A stretch of 64,000 bases of DNA from Odobenus rosmarus divergens (lineage: Eukaryota; Chordata; Mammalia; Carnivora; Odobenidae). Of this stretch, positions 11,347 through 21,120 are shown in pieces. The stretch is from positions 874,137 through 938,136 of the forward strand of contig NW_004450465.1 in assembly GCF_000321225.1 (NCBI RefSeq), in the 5' to 3' direction. The notes under the pieces were generated by a model. It was not told the DNA's origin. It ran no database searches and saw only the letters and a program-made list of their open reading frames with translations. The stretch's first letter is position 1. The number at the start of each line of letters is the position of its first letter. Both the position numbers and the translations under genes were made by a program.

Positions 11347-12394
11347 TTCATGCCTCCTCCTCTCTCTTTTACCCCATTTAGTAAAACTAAAGTCCTCTGG
11401 TTTCTAGTGTTTCTGGTTCACTAGGATGCCTTCTGTGGGCAGCTTTTCTAAGACGTGAGCTTAGACTGCTACATTCAGAATTCTGACTTCCGTGCAATGA
11501 TTATCAGCACTTCTCTGTTTGTCAATTTCAGAAAAAATGCCAAGAGAATATCCTTATACATTTGGGCCACTATTTTTATATGCTTCAAAGTGAGTTTCTT
11601 TATTGGTAGAGGTTGAATTTTTTGAACTTTAAGTATCTTTTGACTAGCAAGGGATATTACCGAATGCTAAATCAGTGCTAAAAAGCAAAGTATTTTATTG
11701 CTCCCCAGACCTAGCCTAACAGACCCACCACTTAGCAGACCTCTGAGGCCTTCTCTAACTTTGGTGACAATCTCCTGCAGGAAAACCTGGGCTCTGGAGA
11801 CCCCCTGGGGGACAGGGGCGGGGATGCACCATTCTGGGGGGCTCGGTCTTAGCGGTAAAGATGAAACAGAACTTTTTCAACAGTTTCGATAGAACTTTCT
11901 TCAAGGTAGATTTCATGCTTCCCTGACTTGTTAGCTAGAATGTTCTGAAAAGCCGTGTGTCCAGTTTAGCATAACTGATCACGGCTAAAGAAATCTCCCC
12001 CGGGGCAGTTGTGAAGAAGACAGTGAGCAGCCCTGAACTGGTTCTGTTGGCTCCTGTTCCTCCCGCCTGTAATGGTTTCTCAGATGTGTAAGTTGGACAC
12101 GGCTGACAAGGGCCAGACGTATTTCCACCGCTCTGTGTATAGTGACCCCGTGGTCTGCTGAGCGTGAGGGCACTTGCGGACATTTACAGACACCACGGGG
12201 CAGAACACTCTGCCGTGTTCGGCGCCCAGTTTCCCGTGGGCACCGGCTCAGGTAGGTGCCTGGCACTACTCAGCTCTTCGGTTGTTGAGAATTAACATAT
12301 ATAGTTAAGCCTTCAAAAGCCCATTTGGCTCATCTGACAGAGTCTTCTCTTGTCCTCTCACAGTCTGAACTGCGTCTCTCCTTCCTGGACTTGT

Positions 12395-12535
12395 TCTCTG
12401 TATTCTTCTTCCTCTCTCTTCCCTCCCCTCTTCCCGTTGCCTCGCTGGCTCCTCCTCCCTCTCTCCTTCCACTCTTCAGACTCCTCTTCCTCCTCCTCCC
12501 TCTCTCTTCCACCTTGCCCCCCTTTGCCAAATCTT
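12395..12535 (+). repeat. Polypyrimidine (CT-rich) tract
   Basis: About 140 bp that is almost all C and T on the plus strand (cctctctcttccctcccctc type). Purine-only frames on the other strand (Arg/Lys/Glu/Gly) are artefacts of this composition. Confidence 0.85.
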
Positions 12536-13369
12536 GCTCCCGCTTCCCTGTCGGCAGAAAGCTATGTATGTAGCTCGTCCTCTGTCTGCAGCCGCCCTAC
12601 AGACTGAGGCACACAGTTGCCCTGAGGTGTGTCTAAACCTGCCAACTCTTTAAGCCTTCAGATCTGGAGATAGACTGAGGCACATTTAAGGAGAACCGAT
12701 AAGAAGAATCACCTACAAGCCGCCAGTCAACACTTGGCAGCTTGCCGAGGAGCCTGCTCAGAGAGCACGCAGCTGAAATGCCACACAGAAGCCCCAGGAA
12801 CGTGTACAATCCCCAGCCAGCACCCCAAACCGTAGGGCAGATGGAAAGACAATCAGAGAAGCTGGACTTCTCTGAGCAAAGCAAAAACACAATATTGGAT
12901 CTGGGAAGAGTTGATGATAGCTCAACGAAGAATTACAAAGTGGGTTTGAAACTTCCTGTGGGAGCCCTGGGTTGGCCTGTGTTCCCACCCCGTGGACGCC
13001 GTGCCAGCACACACATCTCCTTTTCATTTGTCAGCATCCTGCTTCTTGTTAGAGACTGGGATTCCGGGCAGCGGGAGAGATGGGCGCTGCTTGCTAGGCA
13101 GGTCCCACGCTCCCGCCGCGTCTCTGCACACATGCTTTGGAGGTGCTGCTTGTTGTCCCAGCTACCTGGGCTGGGGCTGGCTGTGTTGCAGGAGGTGGAG
13201 GTGCCTGAGGACAAGCCCTTGGCTTTCCCCAAGGCAGTTCCCCCATGTAGCCTCCCTCCCCGCTCCCTGCCCCCACCACCATGTTCTTTGTTTCTCCCTG
13301 AGCTTGCCTGGGCTAGCACCCCCCTTCACAGAACCAAAGAGTTAAGCATGCAGGAGAGAGATGCTGGGG

Positions 13370-13540
13370 GGCCAGCCAGGATGGGACATGAAGGAGCCTC
13401 CTGGGGTGCTGGAAATGTTCCCTATTTTGGTCTGAGTGCTAGTTGTATGAGGGTACACATATGTAATCACTCATCCAGCTATACATTTAAGATTGTGCAC
13501 CTCACTGTGTAGAAGTTATATACCATTAAAAAAGAAGAAA
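13370..13540 (+). mobile_element. Old L1 3'UTR end
   Basis: Typical end of an old L1 3'UTR: 'ggagcctcctggggtgctgg', 'aaatgttccctattttggtc', 'gtatgagggtacacatatgt', 'cagctatacatttaagattg' and a final 'attatataccattaaa'-like stretch. The CAN-SINE at 13541 is inserted just after its A-rich end. Confidence 0.75.
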
Positions 13541-13772
13541 GGGGCGCCTGGGTGGCTCAGTTGGTTAAGCGACTGCCTTCGGCTCAGGTCATGATCCTGG
13601 AGTCCCGGGATCGAGTCCCACATCGGGCTCCCTGCTCAGCAGGGAGTCTGCTTCTCCCTCTGACCCTCTTCCCTCTTGTGCTCTCTGTCATTCTCTCTCT
13701 CTCAAATAAATAAATAAAATCTTTAAAAAAAAAAAAAGAAGAAGAAGAAGAAGAAGAAGAAAGAAGAAGAAA
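13541..13772 (+). mobile_element. CAN-SINE with expanded GAA tail
   Basis: Full-length sense copy: ggggcgcctgggtggctcag head, 'catgatcctggagtcccggg', CT-rich region, 'caaataaataaataaaatc', poly(A). The tail runs into about 11 GAA triplets (13738-13771). The preceding flank is aaagaagaaag, so the triplet run probably grew from the duplicated A/G-rich target. Confidence 0.95.
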
Positions 13773-13784
13773 AAGAGAGAATCT

Positions 13785-13965
13785 AGAATTGGCAGATCTG
13801 GGTTTGAATCCATTTAGGGTTGTGTGACCTCTGGCTCTTGCCAAGCCTCCCTTCCTCGCTGTAAGCAAAGATAGTGTGTTTTGTACATTGGCGGTTGAGT
13901 GCATGACACAGACTGAAACGCATCCACAATGTATAAAGTGCTGGGTACGGAATTAGTGCTCAAGA
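13785..13965 (+). mobile_element. MIR fragment
   Basis: 'ggcagatctgggtttgaatcc', 'gttgtgtgacctctggctc', and a 3' part 'tgtataaagtgctgggtacgg' plus 'aattagtgctcaag'. Sense orientation. Confidence 0.75.
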
Positions 13966-14650
13966 ACGGGTTGCAAATATCATCATTGTTGTTTGAAAAA
14001 ATTATTCTCCGAACATGGGAACAGATGCAGATGTTTTGAGTTAACGTCTCTCCACATATTGGAGCATCTGGACACCATCTTTCAAGGTCTTAACTCAAAG
14101 GTGAGCCTTAACTCAAAGTTGGGAATTTTAGGCACTGAAGCAGGCTAACAGAAGAAAATCACTGGGCAAGGAGCCTTTCATGGGGGCTCTTTCAATTACA
14201 CCAGCCGGGCAGCCCCAGTCACTGGCCGGCCCACACAGGCCTCACCTGTGTCTCACACCCGTTCCAGCCACGTGTCTTGAATCCTGCAGGCAAATTCTGA
14301 TGAATTCATTTTTGGCAAATAAACTCCGCTCATACGCAAAAGGTAAACTTTTGATCTGTGCGCCTGACACCAATGCTGAGAAACACAACTATGACTAATG
14401 GTATTATTTCAGCTCGGCCCTGGAAAATCGGAGCCTTCCTGATTCTTTTTCTGCCCTCATTAAAGTCTGTTTTACTCTGACCAGGAAATGGAGGAGACCC
14501 CTGGTGTTTATTGCTGACCTCTACTCTGCTTGTAACTACTTAGAAATCCATAGAACTATGGAGTGTGGGAGCCATGCGAAGTCTTCAGGGTTAGCTGAGG
14601 GAAGATCCCTCACTCTCCAGATAAGCAGGAGAAGTAACTCGCACAGAGTT
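13966..14650. other. No gene or clear repeat seen
   Basis: Unique-looking sequence inside the duplicated unit. Only frames of 66-72 codons, and no repeat signature recognised. Confidence 0.4.
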
Positions 14651-14654
14651 CATT

Positions 14655-14735
14655 CATCTCCAGCAAGGACTTATTCAGCGACTGTGTGCCAGGATTTGTG
14701 GTAGACCCTGGATTACATAAGCTGGCATGGAAAAT
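14655..14735 (-). mobile_element. L2 3'-end fragment, minus
   Basis: Short complement of the L2 tail: 'cagcaaggacttattcagcg', 'actgtgtgccaggatttgtgg'. Diverged. Confidence 0.45.
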
Positions 14736-14928
14736 TTCTTCTAGCTCCCTTCCAGAGTTCTCCCGAGCCAGACTGTAACTCAGATCTGTACTGCCTGCTA
14801 TGCACTGATACTTCTTCAGTAGAACAATGATCTAGACTCAGCGCGGAGTTAAATTGTCAAGGGAGAAGCAGGGGTGCTGGCAGCTGATGCCACAAACCAC
14901 ACAGGCTTCTACACAGGTAAGAGCCTGT

Positions 14929-15239
14929 TCTTCGGTTGTTGAGAATTAACATATATAGTTAAGCCTTCAAAAGCCCATTTGGCTCGTCTGACAGAGTCTT
15001 CTCTTGTCNNNNNNNNNNNNNNNNNNNNNNNNNNNNNNNNNNNNNNNNNNNNNNNNNNTTCCAGAGTTCTCCCGAGCCAGACTGTAACTCAGATCTGTAC
15101 TGCCTGCTATGCACTGATACTTCTTCAGTAGAACAATGATCTAGACTCAGCGCAGAGTTAAATTGTCAAGGGAGAAGCAGGGGTGCTGGCAGCTGATGCC
15201 ACAAACCACACAGGCGCTTCTACACAGGTAAGAGCCTGT
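14929..15239 (+). repeat. Second copy of the 2,654-bp unit, mostly missing
   Basis: 14929-15008 equals 12275-12354 with one mismatch. After 50 Ns, 15059-15239 equals 14750-14928 with one substitution and a 2-base insertion. The order start-of-unit, gap, end-of-unit means a full second copy would place about 2.4 kb where only 50 Ns stand. It is either a real tandem duplication collapsed in assembly or an allelic/assembly duplication artefact. Confidence 0.85.
15009..15058. other. Assembly gap (50 Ns)
   Basis: Run of exactly 50 N. The round size suggests a placeholder rather than a measured gap. It falls inside the second copy of the duplicated unit. Confidence 0.99.
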
Positions 15240-15789
15240 GCCCTGAGCAGCCTGGGGGTGGGGGGTGGTGGTTTCCATTTTCACCGTCGCTTCCCTGCCT
15301 CTGTCTTAGGATCTCCTCTGCCACACAGAGCTTTTGGGGGTATCACCTCTGTTTCCTGACTTCCCGAGTGTTTGGCTACTCTGGATCGTCATTGCATTCT
15401 GGATTCAACCCCCCAAAATGTGCTAGAAAGAGCAATGGAAGGCACGAGGGGACTGGCCCTGGTCTCCAGACTCCCTCCACCATAGCCCTGAAGCATGGGT
15501 TAGGGGGCATTAAAGCTACTGCCTGTAGATGAGTATTCTTTCAAATTCCCGGTCAGCAGACAGAGAATAAGGATAGTCAGAAAGATGTTTGGATATGAGA
15601 CTGTGTTGCTTCTTGGCCCAGGACAAACAGGACAGGTACCGTGAAGGGGGCTGAATTCCAGCCGCGCTCCTCACCTCTCCCTCAGCAAAAGTCATGTCAG
15701 GCCCTCCGAGCCTCCCTTTCTTCACCAGTGACGTGGGCTCATGCTTCTTCTCAGGGATTTGTCATGCAAGCAAGGGACCTCATGTGGTT
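15240..15789. other. No gene or clear repeat seen
   Basis: GC-moderate sequence after the duplication. A 97-codon frame (15641-15934, GTG start) ends inside an L2 fragment and has no recognised content. Confidence 0.4.
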
Positions 15790-15905
15790 GAGTGTTTCAT
15801 CCACTTATTCGTCCGTTCAAAGATTTATTAAGAACCTACAGTGTGGCCGACACCGTGCTAAGTGCTTGCAGTCAGTAATGAGCAGAATACACAATCTGAG
15901 CCTCA
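15790..15905 (-). mobile_element. L2 3'-end fragment, minus
   Basis: 'ttcgtccgttcaaagatttattaag' type sequence followed by 'gtgtggccgacaccgtgcta' and 'gcagtcagtaatgagcagaa'. This is the reversed L2 tail. Confidence 0.6.
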
Positions 15906-16084
15906 CTGAGCACAGAGCCAGATGGGAAAGATGAGCAACTTAGGAAGCAGTAGCCCTAGGCAGTGTCCTAAGCGTTGTGACGGGGTGCGGCGTGCCCCTG
16001 GCCCCTTGCCGGCCTCGTCTTCTGGGCCTCTTCCCTGGCTCATGGGTTCCTGCCCCGGGTCCCCAGGCTGCTTCCTGAACATGG

Positions 16085-16475
16085 CAGCTTCCTCACGCCT
16101 CTTCTTTTCTACCTTCACATGGTTGTCCTTGCTGCTCCCTCTGCCTGGAATTACCTTTCCCCAGCAGCAGAACTGCTCCCTTGTATCACTCATACCCCAG
16201 AGAGGTGTCCTCCAGATGGCCTATCTAAAATAGCCCCACATTCTACTCTGGTTTTGCCCATGGCTTGGCTTTATTTTATTTTTTTATAGTCCTTGCTACC
16301 ACCTGACATTCTAGCAGGTATCCGTTTTGTTGGTGGTGATATTGTCCGTTGTCCGTCAGTTCCAGAGGAGCCTGGACTTTTGTCTGCTTCGCTCCCTGCC
16401 ATCTCCCCGGTGCCTGCAACAGAACCGAGATCCTGGTGGTTAAACCTTTGCTGAATGACAAAATGAAAGGAGTAC
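16085..16475 (+). mobile_element. L2 3'-end fragment, sense
   Basis: Sense L2 end: 'gctgctccctctgcctggaat', 'cagcagaactgctcccttg', then 'ggagcctggacttttgtctg', 'catctccccggtgcctgcaac' and 'tttgctgaatgacaaaatg'. Followed at once by an oppositely oriented L2 piece. Confidence 0.65.
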
Positions 16476-16494
16476 ATGGGGAAATAATTTAGGC

Positions 16495-16795
16495 TCAGGA
16501 AACTTCCTGACAGAGATGACATTTAAGCCAATGAGTTGGTCAGATATAAACGAGGCTTAGGCAAGGAGGGGGCGTGCGCAAGTGTTTTGGGCCAAAGACA
16601 CAGCATGTTGGAAGTCCTGGAGATGAGTAGAGCAGCAACAGTGAAAGAAGTTGAACGTAGCTGGCTGATGGGGTGTGGAAGGGATGTGGAAGAGGTGTGG
16701 AAGGGGTGGGGTGGTGGAGAGAGCTGTGGGTGGAGGGAAAGGCTGGAGGCAGAAGAGGAGGACCCTGGCAAACCTACTACGGAGTTCAGACTCGA
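16495..16795 (-). mobile_element. L2 fragment, minus
   Basis: 'gacatttaagccaatgagttg', 'aggcaaggagggggcgtgcg' and 'gatgagtagagcagcaacag' match the complement of the L2 ORF end. The 140-codon minus frame (16523-16945) is the decayed L2 sense strand. Confidence 0.55.
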
Positions 16796-16985
16796 TCCTA
16801 CAACATAAGAAAGCAAAATGGTACAGCCCATTTGGAGCACAGCTTGGCAGTTACTTAAAAAGTTAAATGTGTATTTGTCATGCAACTCAGAAATACTACT
16901 CCCGGCATTTACCCAAATAGAAGGAAAAGTTACTTTCACACACAAAACCCTGAGTTTTTATAACAGCTTTATTTTTTTTTGCACT

Positions 16986-17274
16986 GTTTCATAAGAGGTC
17001 TTTTTTTTCCCCCTTTTTAAATTTTATTTTATTATGTTACGTTAGTCACCATACAATACATCATTAGTTTTTGATGTGGTGATCCACGATCCATTGTTTT
17101 CGTATAACACCCAGTGCTCCATGCAGTACGTGCCCTCCTTAATACCCATCACTGGGCTAACCCATCCCCCACCCTCAGTTTGTTTCTCAGAGTCCATAGT
17201 CTCTCATGGCTCGTCTCCCCCTCCGATTCCCCCCTTCATTTTTCCCTTCCTACTATCTTCTTTTTTTTTTAACA
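16986..17274 (-). mobile_element. Carnivore L1 3' end, 5'-truncated, minus
   Basis: Complement of the young carnivore L1 3'UTR: 'taaattttattttattatg', 'tcaccatacaatacatcatt', 'cagtgctccatgcagtacg', 'tgccctccttaataccca', 'agagtccatagtctctcatg'. Only about 290 bp is present. Copies of 'taacagctttattt' at both sides fit its target duplication. Confidence 0.85.
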
Positions 17275-17290
17275 TATAACAGCTTTATTT

Positions 17291-17497
17291 ATTTATTTAT
17301 TTATTTATTTTTAAGATTTTATTTGTCAGAGAGGAAGAGAGAGACAGAGAGCGCAGAGGCAGGGGGAGCGTCAGGCAGAGGGAGAAGCAGGCTCCCCGCT
17401 GAGCAGGGAGCCCGATGTGGGACTCGATCCCAGGACCCTGGGATCATGACCTGAGCCAAAGTCAGATGCTTAGCCGACTGAGCCACACAGGCATCCC
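17291..17497 (-). mobile_element. CAN-SINE, minus, nested
   Basis: Begins with ttta repeats (complement of an AAAT tail), 'aagattttatttgtcagag', purine tract, 'gagaagcaggctccccgctg', 'gggatcatgacctgagcc', and the head complement 'gactgagccacacaggcatcc'. Flanked by 'aacagctttattt' at 17278-17290 and 17498-17510, the second use of the same target word. Confidence 0.95.
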
Positions 17498-17624
17498 AAC
17501 AGCTTTATTTTTAATCACAAAAGCAATCTGTTCTCTATTTTGAATGCTGTGATGGTTACATGACTATGTAGGTTTGTCAAAATCAAGCACTCACTAGAGT
17601 GATTTTTACTGTATGGAAAGGACT

Positions 17625-18060
17625 CTGATTCAAAGAACTATGGGAAACCATCGGAGGGTGTTCAGTAGATGGTACACTGTCAGATCTGTGATTTGGAAGG
17701 ATCACTCTGGCAGGGGAACAGCAAGAGTGGAAATGGGAACGACCGAGAAGTCGAGAGCAATGGACCACACGAGAGATGACTGCGGCTTGGACTTGTGCTG
17801 GCAGGAGTGGGGGTGGAAGAAAGTGAGGATTTGAGGCATAGTTAGAAGATAGAATCAGCAGGGCTTGGTGATTCACTGGACAAGGGGAATGAGAAAGAGG
17901 GAGGTGCCAAGAACGATGCTGAGGAATGTGGCTTAGGGGCAACTGGGTAGACACTGGTGTCGTTTGCCATAAACACACAGGACTTTTGAGGAGAAGGAGT
18001 GGGCCTTGGGAAACACACGACATGCTCATATATGAGCTAACAGGGCATTGTGTACATTGG
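17625..18060 (-). mobile_element. L2 fragment, minus
   Basis: Complement of the L2 ORF end: 'ggaaaccatcggagggtgtt', 'ggaaggatcactctggcagg', 'gagagatgactgcggcttgg', 'gatagaatcagcagggcttg'. The 148-codon minus frame at 17583-18029 is the remnant of the L2 ORF sense strand (it reads through words of the L2 protein), not a host gene. Confidence 0.7.
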
Positions 18061-18689
18061 GAGTATGCTTAATGTTTTCATTTGTTTAGTTAGTTTGTTC
18101 TGTTTTATGTCAGCGAGGTAACACAGACCTGAGTGCTTGAGGCCATGACCAAAAAATCCACCTGACTTAGGGGTTACCATTGAGACTTTAAGTTCTGTAG
18201 CAGCAAAATACTTTCGTCTTGGTGCTGCCATTCGGCTCGTTAAGACAGCATGTGTATTTAATTTATGTAGGTACAGGTATGTGATTAAGATAGTTATTAA
18301 GTTAGATGGTGGGCCATTTGCATGCTATCATTTTCAAGGAAATTTAGAGAGAGAGATAGCCAAAAAAAAAAAAAAAAGATTTCAAAGAAAAATCAGTGTG
18401 TGTGTCCTAGAATAGAGAGCTATCTCCCTCATAGAGCCTTTAGCACCTGTGCATGGATGTGGCTTGGGTGGTTTTGCCTCTACAGAAGAAGGATGGGCTT
18501 CCACATTCTTCTCTGCTTTGTCAGCTCCTTCCATTCCCTGGCCTAGATAAAGCTGAAGTGTGTAGCTCCAGCCAAACCACCTTCTGCTGTTTTTATGTGG
18601 CCCCAGTTCCGTGTGGTCTGGCCTGGCGAGGAGAGACTTAAAATTGAATGAGTACGGTTCATGGCCTGGAGATTATAGATTTCTTTCAG
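18061..18689. other. No gene seen; an isolated A-run
   Basis: Contains a 15-16 base A-run (about 18362-18377) with no SINE head upstream. No clear repeat or gene recognised. Confidence 0.4.
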
Positions 18690-18850
18690 AACATTCAAAA
18701 CTCTGAACCAATGTTATATCATTGATCCCCAAAATATTCTTGTGAAGTTAATTGGAAATCCTTGCCTGTATTTATGAATAGGGAAGCTGGAATAAAGAGA
18801 TATTCATTCCAGACAATTCAGCTGAGATTCTAAATGGCAGAGAATGGGTT
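18690..18850 (-). mobile_element. MIR fragment, minus, diverged
   Basis: 'ttgatccccaaaatattcttg', 'tttatgaatagggaagctgg' and 'gctgagattctaaatggcag' follow the complement of MIR. Low similarity. Confidence 0.4.
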
Positions 18851-18924
18851 CCTTAATCTTTCCCTGAAACATTTTACCCTTGCCTATAAGGCATGTTGCA
18901 ACTTTATGGCCTTCCTAAATGTCA

Positions 18925-19300
18925 AGTTCAATGAAAGTCCTTCTCAATGGTTGCCTCTTGGTGGGTGGGTTTACAGGATGGTTTTGACGTTCTTTGTGAT
19001 CATCCGTGTTTTCTGGTTTCCCTATAATAAGCGTGTGTTACCTTTATAATTGGATAGAAAATGAAAGAAACATCATTTGACATCAATGTGCAGAGCGGGA
19101 AACCATTTTTAGAGAAAAATGTACGTATGAGATTACACATCCAAATGTTAATAGCAGTCATTGTGTTGGTCTGGGTATATGGGTGATTTTTCTTTTCTTT
19201 CTAGTGCTTTGTGTTTTTCCTTTTTTTTTTTTCTCATGAATACACATTACTTCTGTAATCAGAGAAAAAAAATACTAACTATTCTTCAAAAAATGCCACG
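18925..19300 (+). mobile_element. Old L1 3'UTR end
   Basis: Two related segments: 'tggttgcctcttggtgggtg' at 18947 and 'tgttggtctgggtatatggg' at 19160, followed by 'tttctagtgctttgtgtttt' and 'cattacttctgtaatcagag' then an A-run. This is the conserved end of old L1 3'UTRs, and the L1 poly(A) is at about 19262-19272. Confidence 0.7.
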
Positions 19301-20883
19301 CGGACTTCCTCTCCCCAGTGAACGCGGTGGGACTGTGAGGTTGGGAGCGGGCTTTCAGTTCTGACCCTGCAGGTCACATCCACTGTGATGACCCGATGAC
19401 CCATTTCCATGGCTTTAATGAGAGTCGTACTAGCACAGTCTCCCCCCTCGACCCCAGCCCCACCTTCAGGGTCAGACTCCCACGAGCTAATGCATCTGAG
19501 GGCACTTGGAAGGAAGGTACTTAGTGGGGAGCCGCCGCGGCAACCGCTCTCCCATAAATACTGTGTTCAATATAATGAAGGGAACATGTTGTAATTTGAA
19601 GGCACATCATTTTTATTTTGAGGGAACAGGCGAAATCACAGTTATTAAACCAATCTCCTGTACTTTGGTACTTCTTGTGCCGGCTGATGTCACATCAGAG
19701 TGGAAGGGGAGAAGGTTTGTCCCTGTATGCCCAGGCATCCTGTCACCATGCAGGGTCAGGCAGAGGGGGTCTGGCCAAGAGCCTGTGGGGGTGCGGGAGG
19801 CCGGGGTGCTGCCAGCTCTGGGACAGGGCCGCCCCCTTTGTCCAGGCAAAGGCCCAGCTTGAGCAAGGACTCTAGGAAAGCTGCAGCAAACTGCCCCTCT
19901 GAGTCTTCCACAGACAGACAGTCAGCCCCTCTGGCCAGCGAAGCCCGACTCTTGGCGGCACACTGACAGGAAATCTATGGCTGAATAAGATGGCTCCATC
20001 AGGAGGTGGAGGACTAAAACATTGTTCTCTTCCAGTTAAAAGTCATGTAATTATCAGTGTTCAGTCATATAGTTTTATGGCCACAATGATTCACACAGGG
20101 TCTCTATAAGAAGGAAGAAAAATGACATGGAAAGAATGGCTTATAGATCAACCTGTTCAAATGGAAGAGATTCTATATATATGATCAGAGAGAAAGAGAG
20201 ATTTATATTTCTTTGAACGTGTAGTTTCACTAAGCATTTAAAAATATATTCTCTTGATCTGTCTCTCCCTCTGTCTCCCCAGGGATGGAAATAGAAATTA
20301 TTTAGTCTGGGAATTCAACTTAATTCAAGTTTCTTCTGTGGCTAAGCACTAGTGGAAGAGGGGGACATGGCTTTCAAAAGCTTATATTCTGATGCCCCTT
20401 TTGTTAAGGCTTCTTTGTTGTTAAACGATTGGTATTTTGGTGGAAACTTGAACCGCTTTTCTATATTATACCTGCCTTATTTTTCCATATGCCTAAAAGA
20501 AAAAAAAGCATTTCCCCCACTTTTCAAGCAATTTTAGGAATTGTCCTAGGGTTAGAAAAGACAAACAGAGCTTAAGCTTATGAATATTAAAACTGAATGT
20601 TGGAAAGCGACTTGAGGTAATTTGATTGCTCAAATTTAATTCCTTAACTGACTACTTAATTTAATTACAATTTTCTCCTTGTGTGACTAAGCAGGGCTGT
20701 ATTTAAGCCAGCCTGGAGAGGTGACCTCCTCTCTTCAGCTGTAGCATGAGATGAAATAGCATGGTCCTATTGGCTCAGGCTCCAAAGTTGAGGGCAGTGG
20801 ATGCTAGACCATCAACAAAGCTTGCTAAGAAGTCGGAATGAGTTTTGCCACCCATAGCATATCACCCACCCTCACCTATACAT
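19301..20883. other. No gene recognised
   Basis: Overlapping 78-118-codon frames at 19506-19966 on both strands reflect GC-rich composition (glycine/proline/arginine-rich, no domain). No splice or promoter structure was convincing. An AT-richer part follows 20000. Confidence 0.4.
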
Positions 20884-20903
20884 AAAAAAAGACAATAACA
20901 ATG

Positions 20904-21102
20904 ATGGGGCACCTGGGTGGCTCAGTTGGTTAAGCGACTGCCTTCGGCTCAGGTCATGATCTCAGGATCCTGGGATCGAGCCCCACATCGGGCTCCCTGC
21001 TCAGCGGGAAGCCTGCTTCTCCCTCTCCCACTCCCCCTGCTCATGTTCCCTCTCTCGCTGTCTCTCTCTGTCAAATAAGTAAATAAAATCTTTAAAAAAA
21101 GG
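20904..21102 (+). mobile_element. CAN-SINE, sense
   Basis: Full length: ggggcacctgggtggctcag, 'gatctcaggatcctgggatc', 'gaagcctgcttctccctctc', 'caaataagtaaataaaatc'. Flanked by the exact duplication 'aaaaagacaataacaatg' (20886-20903 and 21103-21120). Confidence 0.97.
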
Positions 21103-21120
21103 AAAAAGACAATAACAATG

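Larger units (their letters stand above)
12275..14928 (+). repeat. 2,654-bp tandem-duplication unit, copy 1
   Basis: The last bases of this unit (…taagagcctgt) are followed at 14929 by a return to the sequence of 12275 (tcttcggttgttgag). The unit includes the polypyrimidine tract at 12395-12535, an 80-bp duplicated piece, an L1 3' end, a CAN-SINE and a MIR. It also contains a 256-codon open frame (12742-13512), but that frame runs into the L1 3' end and has no recognised domain. Confidence 0.85.
16800..17600 (+). mobile_element. Old L1 3' part split by younger insertions
   Basis: Sense L1 pieces: 'aaaatggtacagcccatttgg' ... 'agcacagcttggcagttac', 'ctactcccggcatttaccc', 'ataacagctttattt', then after the insertions 'aacagctttatttttaatc' and 'ggttacatgactatgtagg'. 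The two ends join across 16985-17497, showing that a carnivore L1 tail and a CAN-SINE landed inside it. Confidence 0.75.

Noticed and set aside
12742..13512. 256-codon plus-strand frame, the longest in the window
   Set aside because: It runs through an 80-bp duplicated piece and ends inside an old L1 3'UTR. Composition is GC-driven (Pro/Ser/Leu/Arg), with no domain, and overlapping frames on the other strand are also open.
16523..16945. 140-codon minus frame
   Set aside because: Overlaps L2 and L1 pieces; remnant of L2.
17583..18029. 148-codon minus frame
   Set aside because: It is the decayed sense strand of an L2 ORF.
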